From Mesaphorura yosii (taxonomy: Eukaryota; Arthropoda; Collembola; Poduromorpha; Tullbergiidae), in contig WIXG01000062.1 of the NCBI GenBank assembly GCA_009869945.1, forward strand, positions 124,001 through 188,000: 64,000 nt of DNA, read 5' to 3'. A program made the translations under genes and the position numbers. Below, in pieces: positions 1 to 7,872 of the stretch (its first letter is position 1; every line of letters starts with the position of its first letter). The notes under the pieces were generated by a model that saw only the letters and a program-made list of their open reading frames with translations, did not search any database and had not been told where the DNA came from.

Positions 1-1027
1 CGCACGTGGTGGCGGCACGTTCCGGCACAGTGAAAGTTAAGGATGCAATTTTGCATAAGAACATCCACATCGTGACACCGGACTGGTTATGGTGTTGTGC
101 CGAGCGGTGGGAGCACGTGGACGAGAGATTATTCTCGTTGATTAATAAATCGTCGGCAAACAAAAGTGGAGCAGCATTTGGCAGCAGCCCAGACGGACGG
201 AAACATAAGCGAGGGAGTAAAAAGGGTGAGGAAGAGGATGATGCGATTTTCGAGTCAAGCCAGTCAACTGGTACGTTTCAGAGTATTCAGAGGTCATTTT
301 CAAGCTAATAATGCTTTCTCTTCGGAATTAGTCTCGTAATCCACCACCACCTTCAATTTTATTCCTCTTTTCTACTCTTGAAGGGAGTCAAGGAAGTCAG
401 CCGATTCCCGCAGCAAGACGAGGAAGGACTCCAAGCGGTCGTTTCATGGATACCATTAACCCTTTGTTGTCGTTTTCGATGGACGAGATAGAAAGCATGG
501 GCCACGAAGTAGATGACATTTGCAATGAATCGGGATCTGAAAGTAGCAGCTCAAGTGCCGAAGAAACCCCGAAAGTACCGCCACCGAATAGAAAAGTTTC
601 AAGAAGTCAAAGTTTGCATGATCAAGAAAATGCCCGAATTCTAGCCAAACTGGAAAAGATTAAGGAATCGTCCTCGTCCAGTGACAGTGATTTTGGTAAG
701 GCTGAATTAGAGTTTAGCATAGTTCAGACTGCAAAGTTTACAATAATTTTCTCGTATCCATTTCCAGATTCATCTCAAGAAACTAGCTCAAGAAGGAAAC
801 GAAAAGTTGACGAAACTGAGACGGACGACGAACCTTTGAATTCAAAATTCCGTCGTGGAGAAGGATTGCCAAGTGATATCGATACCTTAAACCTGACTAA
901 CGCATCTTCTGATGATGATGAAGTCGAAGTCAACCAGGAAGACGAACGTATGGCACAGGAAGTTGAAAGAGGATTTTTAGAAGATTTGGACGAATCGTCC
1001 AAATCGCATGACCAGTTTGATTTTTAA
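1..1027 (+). CDS. CTDP1: RNA polymerase II CTD phosphatase FCP1, C-terminal part (5' end outside window)
   Basis: FCP1 dephosphorylates the C-terminal repeats of the largest RNA polymerase II subunit in the nucleus. The window opens inside the gene, within the BRCT domain; its second half is clear from the THVVAAR-like opening followed by HIVTPDWLWCCAERW (about 22-105). An acidic, serine-rich tail follows, with the NPLLSFSMDEI and DDDEVEVNQEDERMAQEVE blocks typical of FCP1 C-termini. Exons are <1-270, 384-695 and 768-1027; the introns (113 and 72 bp) are GT-AG and the joined frame stays open. The 72-bp intron has no stop in frame, so an unspliced reading would insert 24 foreign residues. The stop is TAA at 1025-1027. 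The catalytic FCPH domain lies upstream of the window. Identification rests on recalled similarity to animal FCP1, strongest at the BRCT segment. Confidence 0.9.
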
Positions 1028-1541
1028 TAGACAGCGGACGATTCGATTTGTTTTCTCTTCTAACGTCATTCTTGGTGTTTTTGTCTTTCGACTTTCAAGT
1101 TTCAAACTTTAGTTTTGAATACTTCTTCTGTTAATTAGTCTTTTAAGTTCTGTTTGTATAAAGGTAAATGACAATTACAGCGAAGGATACATGTGTGAGT
1201 TTTTAATTAGTATTTGTACTTATGCATCTTTCATTTTATTTGGTACTTGAAACATCAGATTTTCATTCAAGTCTCAACTGGTAATGCAATAACTGCAATA
1301 ATGTTCAAGGAAAGAGTTTGACGATGTTAGTTGGTTTCGGAGGATCTCCTGTTGCAATTCATTAACTGTGGTACAAACATTGTAATACTGTAAACTAACC
1401 CTTCCTCTCGTAGTGTTTTTCGTATTCGTGTAAGAGATGACGTGTCAACGTCATCCAGTAGATACTGAAACTGAAGGTACAATTGTTATCTTGAAATTCC
1501 ATTACTTGTGTCATTTTATCCTGTAAGTTGAGAAGAATGTA

Positions 1542-1547
1542 AATAAA
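1542..1547 (+). terminator. poly(A) signal of the FCP1 gene
   Basis: An AATAAA hexamer lies about 515 bases after the FCP1 stop codon. It is only 34 bases before the oppositely oriented signal of the neighbouring S17 gene, so the two 3' ends should abut or overlap slightly. Confidence 0.6.
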
Positions 1548-1580
1548 GCTTCAGTAACAGCGTAGGTTTAATCATCTTCA

Positions 1581-1586
1581 TTTATT
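1581..1586 (-). terminator. poly(A) signal of the MRPS17 gene
   Basis: TTTATT on the plus strand reads AATAAA on the minus strand, 66 bases after the S17 stop. Cleavage would be expected near 1560-1570, where the FCP1 transcript should also end. Confidence 0.6.
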
Positions 1587-1651
1587 TCGTAATAGCAAAT
1601 GATTGGTTAATTCCTAACAGAAGTCCTAATGTTACTCTTAACACTTACAAT

Positions 1652-2275
1652 CTAAAACGCAGAATAATCGGCTTCACTTTGATCTCTATCGGGAAATTCG
1701 TGCCACTTCCTATACGCTTTCTTATGAGAGAAGTCCAGTTTGCCTTCTTGCCAGCCTCGTGGTGGAGCCTTATCATAGTTGAATGCTCTTGGATTCTTGC
1801 CCCAGAGTTGGTCCTTCCACTCCATTTCGTCGCGATACTCGCCTCCAACACACTTCTTACCGGTGATTGGGTCTGTGATGTCGCCACATGGGTAGATAAC
1901 TTGGAGCACTTTGTGGGTAATGTCTCTGGTCAACGGCTTTTCCATTGGCTCAATCAGGACAAAGTCACCAGTCTTACATATTTTCTTAGGATCGTGGCAA
2001 TAGTACGCGTAGAAGTAGCTGAAGTACTTCAAAAATTAGAATGCAAATAAGAATCCGTGTGCCACGAGAAACGGAATGCGACGGTAGCTTAAGGTTGATG
2101 TAATGACTGAATTCCTTACCATTTTAAGCCATTCATCAAATTCCAGTCGCTTGACATAAATCTGAGTTGCATGTGGAATATTGCACGGATAACACCGGCC
2201 CAGAGCGATGTTTCGGAGCGCAGTTCCGGTGGGTCGGGCGAGGTAGCCCTTGGTGCCCATTACGAGCGTCGCCAT
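1652..2275 (-). CDS. MRPS17: Mitochondrial small ribosomal subunit protein uS17m (MRPS17)
   Basis: This is a component of the mitochondrial 28S ribosomal subunit, of the OB-fold S17 family that binds rRNA. Two exons join as complement(1652-2026, 2120-2275), with a 93-bp GT-AG intron between complete codons, giving 176 residues. The N-terminal part carries LVMGTKG and the block VKRLEFDEWLKM, which continues across the splice into YFSYFYAYYCHD, matching the family pattern V-RL--D--L--YF----Y--HD. The CKTGDFVLIEP and GDITDPITGKKC blocks are also family hallmarks. The start is the first ATG of the exon; the frame continues upstream without family similarity. The protein is about 45 residues longer than the human one, mostly a charged tryptophan-rich C-terminal tail (WKDQLWGKNPRAF...), typical of invertebrate mitoribosomal extensions. 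Orthology is confident; use of this exact ATG is likely. Confidence 0.88.
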
Positions 2276-2797
2276 CCTCCTGGCAGGTCTTGTCGCAGTT
2301 TCTGCATCAATAGTGGGCATGAGCAAACTGGACAACTAGGCATTATGCCGTAGGTCACAAATCCTAACATAATATTAACTACACTCATTAACTTAACTTA
2401 CCCTCCGACTATGACTCCGAGAAGCTTGTCTTGAGATTTAGTTATGAGTTCGGCTCAGCTTTCTGTTTGTCGGCCGCTCAATTGACAATGTGGAGACCGT
2501 CGACGCGATACCCTGAACTTACAGAAATCACGGATCCCCTCCAAAATTAGTTATTAACACAACTGCAATGAAATTCACGACGTTCAATGTTGAATGTGCA
2601 AATATAAAATCGTGCGTTGCCCGCTGCGTAATTCTTGGCTTTGCCCACGAGGAGCCGAAAGCGAGACAAGGCTTGCTTGCTTCCTTTATACATATAAATG
2701 CATTCTCCTTTACTAACTTCCATAATGCAAATTGTGATTTGTCGCTGATAAAGATAGAATGCTAAATTCTGTTGCTTTTATTGAACGAAGTAGATTT
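2276..2797. other. Intergenic, S17 promoter side and H2B 3' flank
   Basis: No convincing gene was seen. The stretch separates the S17 start from the 3' processing region of the canonical H2B gene and should contain the S17 promoter. Short open frames here have no domain content. Confidence 0.5.
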
Positions 2798-2834
2798 TTG
2801 CTCTTTGGAATATTTGGTGGCCCTTAAAAGGGCC
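2798..2834 (-). other. Histone 3' stem-loop and downstream element of canonical H2B
   Basis: On the minus strand a perfect 16-base hairpin, GGCCCTTTTAAGGGCC (2834-2819), lies 62 bases past the H2B stop. It is followed by ACCAAATATTCCAAAGAGCAAA. This is the SLBP-binding stem-loop plus a purine-rich element with CAAAGAGC, the kind that pairs with the 5' end of U7 snRNA. It predicts a non-polyadenylated, S-phase-type histone mRNA. The same block recurs at the other three histone genes of the window. Confidence 0.93.
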
Positions 2835-2896
2835 GTTGGTTTGGCATGGTCTTTACATATAACTTCATTTTGTATAAATGTCCAAAAATATACCTT

Positions 2897-3286
2897 TCAC
2901 TTTGACGAGGTGTACTTGGTGACAGCCTTGGTTCCCTCCGACACAGCGTGCTTGGCCAACTCTCCTGGGAGCAGAAGACGAACAGCAGTCTGGATCTCCC
3001 TAGACGTGATGGTGCTCCTCTTGTTGTAGTGAGCCAGCCGAGACGCCTCAGCAGCAATCCGTTCGAAGATGTCATTGACGAAGGAGTTCATGATAGACAT
3101 GGCCTTCGACGAGACGCCAGTATCAGGGTGGACTTGCTTCAGGACTTTGTAGATGTAAATTGCGTAGGACTCCTTCCTCTTGTGCTTCTTCTTCGTCTTG
3201 TCTCCCTTCGCGATGTTCTTCGATGCTTTTCCACTGCCGGCCTTTTTCAGCGCCTTCCCCTTTGACGCCTTCGTCGGGGGTGCCAT
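2897..3286 (-). CDS. H2B: Histone H2B, canonical
   Basis: This 129-residue core histone pairs with H2A in the nucleosome. From about residue 37 the protein is essentially the standard animal H2[21 protein letters not shown], then [19 protein letters not shown], then the C-terminal helix ending AVTKYTSSK with the ubiquitylated lysine in place. The basic tail of about 36 residues is lysine-rich. The gene is intronless. The start is the first ATG in frame ([10 protein letters not shown]); the frame remains open upstream but has no earlier ATG. A TATA box sits about 147-154 bases upstream and a stem-loop follows the stop, so this is a replication-type gene. It lies in tandem with H1 on the same strand, about 1 kb downstream of the H1 stop. 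Confidence 0.97.
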   Translation of the reverse strand: MAPPTKASKGKALKKAGSGKASKNIAKGDKTKKKHKRKESYAIYIYKVLKQVHPDTGVSSKAMSIMNSFVNDIFERIAAEASRLAHYNKRSTITSREIQTAVRLLLPGELAKHAVSEGTKAVTKYTSSK

Positions 3287-3432
3287 TCTCAAGTTGGTCC
3301 AAGTCTTCTTTAATTAGACCACGGATGATTTCGAGTTACTTCTTTTCCTCAAGATCGAGAGAAGCAGTGCTTTGTGAAATTACCGGCCTAAGAACCAAAT
3401 CGCAAGTGAAGAGAGACTGGGCAACGCACTCT

Positions 3433-3440
3433 TATTTATA
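3433..3440 (-). promoter_or_regulatory. TATA box of canonical H2B
   Basis: TATAAATA on the minus strand. By normal spacing, transcription should begin near 3405, leaving a 5' leader of about 120 bases before the ATG at 3286. Confidence 0.75.
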
Positions 3441-3494
3441 TGAAGCGGATGAGTAGAAATCTGTGCTGGAAATGAGTACTCATGCAAACTCGGC

Positions 3495-3850
3495 GCTGAT
3501 TGGCTGACGAATGAGTTGAACGAGTTCTAGCAAAAGAAGAACGTCAATTGGTTGATTTGTAGAAATGAAAATTACAAGGCTTGATTTGCAAGCACATGGG
3601 GCACTTTGAAAGGTGAGTACAGCATCGGATCGGGGAAAAGTGAGACTCGTGAGTTCAATTTTGAACTTGCTCGGCCGAAGAATGAGTTCTTGTATAACTC
3701 AGCCGTTGATTGGCCGATACATGAGTTCAAGGGCAAGTTGAACGCTGATTGGCTGGTATGAGTCAAGAGAAAATCGAGCGCTGATTGGCTGATTTATGAG
3801 TTCAAGTGCCAATTCAGCGCTGATTGGCGGGCACGTGAGTTCTTGTAGAA
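3495..3850 (-). promoter_or_regulatory. CCAAT/TGAGTTCAA array upstream of H2B
   Basis: The plus strand shows repeated GCTGATTGGCTG-like words, that is inverted CCAAT boxes for this gene. Their ATTGG cores are at 3499, 3709, 3748, 3784 and 3823. The last four are spaced 39, 36 and 39 bp. Between them run TGAGTTC(AA) words at 3650, 3683, 3722, 3797 and 3835. CCAAT boxes (NF-Y type sites) are usual in histone promoters; the alternation with TGAGTTCAA is what stands out. Downstream of the array, 3851-4180 shows nothing recognisable before the H1 3' end. Confidence 0.6.
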
Positions 3851-4180
3851 CTTGACTGGTGAAAGGGAATTATTACAGCGAAGGGATAATATGAGAAGGT
3901 GGTAAAGTATCGGCTTCGCGTAGTATGAGATGGTAAGAGTTCAACGTTGAACTTAAACTCGGAACAGTACGTTTTAGTATCGATAAACAGTCCGTTTATC
4001 CCAAACATTGTCCGTACATTGTATGTCCGTTGTGGTCTCTTTTTCTAACCCAAGGTTAACTCATGTCCTGAGGCATCTTCGCCCTGACTTCGTAATCTAT
4101 AAATGGAAACAAAAAACCGATAGTAAGACTGGAGACAAGTCTATTGGTTTTCTGCATGTTGTTTCATTTTACGCAACTTA

Positions 4181-4218
4181 TTTGCTCTTTGGAAAATTTG
4201 GTGGCCCTTAAAAGGGCC
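4181..4218 (-). other. Histone 3' stem-loop and downstream element of H1
   Basis: The minus strand reads GGCCCTTTTAAGGGCC (4218-4203), 41 bases past the H1 stop, followed by ACCAAATTTTCCAAAGAGCAAA. It is nearly identical to the block behind the canonical H2B, with the same U7-complementary CAAAGAGC word. Confidence 0.93.
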
Positions 4219-4259
4219 GTTGGTTTAATGGAATCCCGTTGACTGATGTAGAGTCGAGT

Positions 4260-4823
4260 TCACTTGCCGGCCGCCTTCGACATTTTCGGTGCTGCTTTCA
4301 TTGCACGCGGAGCTGCTGCTTTGGGCTTTGATTTCGAAGTCGCCTTTGCCTTCTTCGGTGCAGCAGGAGGAGTTGGTGGCCTCGTCGTGAGGGAAACGGG
4401 TGCCAAAGGCGCGCCTTCGATTTTTGAATTGACCTTCGTCTTCTTTTTCGCTCCTGCTGTTAGTTTGAATGATCCACTTGCTCCATGGCCCTTTGTTTGC
4501 ACCAGAGAGTTGTCAGCAACGGCCTGAACGAGTGTTCGCCGAACGAGGTAGCCCATCTTAACAACATCCACTAAGTACTTGCCCTGCAGGTATTTCTTGA
4601 TCGCAGCAAGCGACGAGCCTCCTCTCTCGTTCATCTCCGTGATTGCCTGGATGATCATTTGTTTCATTGGTGGATGTGGGCTTGGAGCCTTGACCTTAGG
4701 CTTCTTCAGCGCTGCCTTGTTGATCTTCTGCCCTCTTGCCTTCGGGTTGGCTGTTGTTGCAGGAGCCACGGCCTGTGTCGCTGGTCTGGGATAAAGTTGC
4801 ATTCTCCTCTTCGTCAGATCCAT
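4260..4823 (-). CDS. H1: Linker histone H1
   Basis: This 187-residue linker histone binds DNA entering and leaving the nucleosome. A basic proline/alanine-rich N-tail (about 1-50) leads into a winged-helix H15 domain (about 50-122): HPPMKQMIIQAITEMNERGGSS, AAIKKYLQGKY, and GASGSFKL at the end of the fold. The C-tail is alanine/lysine/proline-rich with PKKAKATSKSKPKA-type runs, as in other H1 proteins. The start MDLTKRRMQL is the first in-frame ATG after a TATA box at 5011-5018, implying a leader of about 160 bases. A second methionine eight codons in could also serve. The gene is intronless and carries the replication-type stem-loop. The N-tail is longer and less charged than in insect H1, so it may be a variant, but domain assignment is secure. 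Confidence 0.94.
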   Translation of the reverse strand: MDLTKRRMQLYPRPATQAVAPATTANPKARGQKINKAALKKPKVKAPSPHPPMKQMIIQAITEMNERGGSSLAAIKKYLQGKYLVDVVKMGYLVRRTLVQAVADNSLVQTKGHGASGSFKLTAGAKKKTKVNSKIEGAPLAPVSLTTRPPTPPAAPKKAKATSKSKPKAAAPRAMKAAPKMSKAAGK

Positions 4824-5010
4824 GATTGAAGATAGCGATCGGCTGATAATTGTCGCCTGACTGAACTTCGCTCGCTTCTCGCGTTCGTTGCTTCTGCTGT
4901 TGCGCTACTTCACTTTGCCTTACTCGGGTTGAGCTAAACTGAAATGGAATTCTTGTCGCTTACTCCGAAGGCATCCGTAGGCCGAATGACGCACGGGAGC
5001 TGGGTGCCTG

Positions 5011-5018
5011 TATTTATA
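5011..5018 (-). promoter_or_regulatory. TATA box of H1
   Basis: TATAAATA on the minus strand, about 190 bases upstream of the H1 start codon. Confidence 0.7.
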
Positions 5019-5027
5019 GGATTCCTA

Positions 5028-5100
5028 GGAGTTCAATTTTCAATTCTTGAACTCAGCACCTCGTCGCTGATTGGCTGCTATGGGTTCATGTTTGAACTCG
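5028..5100 (-). promoter_or_regulatory. H1 promoter elements: TGAGTTCAA words and CCAAT box
   Basis: Upstream of the H1 TATA box lie GGAGTTCAA (5028), an inverted TGAGTTCAA (5047-5055), an inverted CCAAT box in the context GCTGATTGGCTG (ATTGG at 5070) and a further TTGAACTC (about 5092). These are the same two words as in the H2B array, but not as a periodic array. Confidence 0.5.
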
Positions 5101-5502
5101 CACGCACGCATTGTGTACAAACAAATTGTGAACTCTGCTGCTTGTGGCAAGAGCGTTGAACTGCACGTACAGCATGCACGAAAACGTTTTTGTACTCGGA
5201 CATCATGGCATTGACTCCTTCATTCCACGTACGGGAATTTTCCAAGAGTAATCCAAGACACAATGATGCAAGACGCACATGGACTCATCGACGTTTTTTA
5301 TTTTCATTTGTTCAATGTTCGTTTCTGCACGCAATTTAACTGCAATTGGCAACTGCGAATTGCCTTCGAGATTTGGTTTCTTGCCAGAAAGAACAGGGAG
5401 CCCCGTAATCGAACTGCAATTTTTAGGTGAGATGTTATGAATGGTGCCAATTAAATTTCGAATGGAAGTCATGCCTCATGCACAAATGCATGTAAGAACT
5501 TC
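5101..5502. other. Intergenic between H1 promoter and ANKRD54 3' end
   Basis: No gene was seen. One open frame on the minus strand (5203-5472) has no domain content and sits past the likely poly(A) site of the ankyrin gene, so I treat it as chance. Confidence 0.45.
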
Positions 5503-5508
5503 TTTATT
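5503..5508 (-). terminator. poly(A) signal of the ANKRD54-like gene
   Basis: AATAAA on the minus strand, about 200 bases after the stop codon at 5710. A second AATAAA is at 5297-5302. Confidence 0.5.
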
Positions 5509-5709
5509 GAAATTCGCAAATTGCAAGCCAAATGCTAAATGCATAAAACTATTTACAGGCAGGCGCAGGGTTAAGTAATCTGGCGAATTACATTAAAGCC
5601 TTATCGATAGAAGGGTAGAGTCCTAGCAAAAATTACGCGTACCATACATATAGTTCACTGGATGAGTTGTAGTTGTCTATTACAATTAGACGTTAGGACT
5701 TGAGTTTCG

Positions 5710-7352
5710 TTAAGTAATAGACTGATCATGGTGTGGACTTTGATGGATAGGTGACGGGGTTTGCTGCAGGCGTTGCTCACTTTTCCCACCGTCCATCAAT
5801 GACAAACTAGATAAATTGGCGAGCAGGCTCTTGACATCTTCATCCACTTGCTGCAGAGTTAATCGACTTGCGAATGCATTGAGGAGTTCAACCTCTTCAT
5901 CTTGGCCTTTCTTCTGCAAATACTCCATCATCATCTCTATTATTTGTTGCACTTCGTTCTTAATGCGAACCAAATCATTAGAGTTTGATTTGCACTGCGC
6001 GAGGATGCGTAATTTCGCTCTTGCCAACTGCAATGGATTTCTGCCGTGGTTGTCGAGTTGAGAAATGTCAGTGCCGGCCCGCAGCAGCCTCGTCACAACG
6101 GTGAAGTGGTTCGTGCAGGCCGCCAAGTGCAGAGGAGTGTTGCCTAAGCTGTCTTTGCGATTTGGGCTGGCCCCAGCTTCCAGCAAAGCAGTGACGATGT
6201 CGGTAGAGCCTTTGGCAGCGGCCATGTGCAGTGCTGTCCGACCCATTTCATCCGCCGCGTTTGGATTTACGTCATACAATTTGCTATTCAGAATATTTTT
6301 CACAATTTCAAGGTTCCCAGCATTCGCAGCTGATCTGAGTCGGTTCTCGGCGTGTTCCTTCTTGAGATTATTCCAATTATCACGAAGTCTTCGAGACGAT
6401 CGCTTTGTCAGAGCAGATAAGTTCCTACTTTCATCAGATAATTTCAGTTCTCTCACTGCACCCAATGTGTAGCCCAACACTACCCGCTCCTTCTTGTGCA
6501 ATTCACGCTGCTCGTAAGGAATCAGTGCACGGCACATTGAACCACCCCCGCTTGAAGGAACTTCAGTGAAAGAATGGAACTGCAAGTGTTTGTAATGATG
6601 GTTGGCGGTATCCACGTGTAAACTCCTGTAATAGTTTGAGGTATCTCGTGGAGTGCCTTGAAACCCACAGACGAAAGTTGGCAGAAACTGGGCTGCGGCT
6701 GGTAATTCGAATTTGATCAGTGCTTTGCATTCATTCGTGCTGCTTTGCTGTACCGCGGACGAGAGGCCTTCATTGAATTTGCCAGGGAACAGTTGATTCG
6801 GGTCAAGACTGGCGGAGGTGGCCGGCTCTTCAAGTTTCAAGTCGCTGAATTCCATGTCCCCACCGCCAGTTCCGGTTGCGGTGTCAATTCGATCCAGGTC
6901 TAGTCTGCCCATGTGAAAAGGCCGGTGAATTAAGGGCTGATTCGTCTCGAATTGTTGCAGCTCGGATAAGTGCTGGTCTTCTGGCAGTAATGAATAATCA
7001 TCTAGCGTCAGGTGGTGATTAACATTCGGGCTCGCTAAAGTTGGCGATGTCGGTGGTGCGGGAGGTGTTTGGCCGTCATGATCATCTTCAGATTCATCAG
7101 CAATGTCATCAGTCACAGCGGCGTGGTGTACATCATTGACATTGTTGAACCCCAGAATGACCTCTGTGCTGTTCAGCGACTCGTTACTGGTATCCTCATC
7201 ATCAAGCCCGGAGTCTGTGGCTAGAAAGTGCAGACAAGGTTGTAAAATCATGCTTTGCTAATATTTCTTGAAAATTAGCATAATGCGTAATTACCGTTAT
7301 TGCTGCTGGAGGCCGCAACAAGGGCAGAGGCTGAGGCACTTGAACTGGCCAT
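5710..7352 (-). CDS. ANKRD54: ANKRD54-like ankyrin repeat protein
   Basis: Two exons, complement(5710-7220, 7295-7352), separated by a 74-bp GT-AG intron, encode 522 residues. The first exon gives MASSSASASALVAASSSNN. About residues 312-420 hold ankyrin repeats: GRTALHMAAAKGSTDIVTALL, GNTPLHLAACTNHFTVV and GRNPLQLARAKL. The tail IKNEVQQIIEMMMEYLQKKG, then LTLQQVDEDVKSLLANLSSLSL, matches the C-terminus of vertebrate ANKRD54, a shuttling adaptor that binds SH3 kinases such as Lyn and BTK. That region supports orthology. The vertebrate protein is about 300 residues; here roughly 210 extra N-terminal residues are acidic and proline/serine-rich (DDEDTSNESLNS..., PPAPPTSPT). Its function cannot be read from sequence. 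The gene is head-to-head with NHE8. Confidence 0.85.
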
Positions 7353-7872
7353 TTCGAACAAGTCGAAGAAGGATGCAGTCGATGCAGGTTGTTACAATAA
7401 TACTGATTCAGGTGCAGGTGTAAGGCGGCTTTTATCCCTGCACTAATTTGCAATTTTTGTAGTATTTGGTAATTAGTTCAGTTCCAGAAGTCTTGGTCTC
7501 TGAACTCTCACACGAGCAGCTCACCTCCAATGCCTTTTGAACAGTTCGCGGAACGCGAGATCTGTCCGTATGAACATGTTGCATTGAATTGATCTTATAA
7601 TCCGTCTACATCTACGCAAGCAAAAAAGGTAGTGCAAGAGGAATTTTCCGCGATTCGCTCGAGGAATCAGCTGCTTAGAAAAGAACTTTGAAACATTATA
7701 TTATCGAATGACTCACGAGGTCACCACGACAAGACGGTTAATTGCGAGTTAGCATTGCTTTAATTGAGAGAGCCAGAGGTCATCATAAACACAAACATAG
7801 TGGGTGTCAGAGACAATTGAGTAGTCCGCCAGCAAATGGCCCGATTTTGGGCCAAATTCTAGTCTCGTCAAG
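7353..7872. promoter_or_regulatory. Shared divergent promoter interval, ANKRD54 / NHE8
   Basis: The 520 bases between two opposing start codons must contain both transcription starts. No TATA box was obvious on either side. No additional gene was seen. Confidence 0.45.

Noticed and set aside
696-767. In-frame 24-residue insert in the FCP1 tail
   Set aside because: Flanked by GTAAG and TTTCCAG and hydrophobic within an acidic tail; it is an intron that lacks stops.
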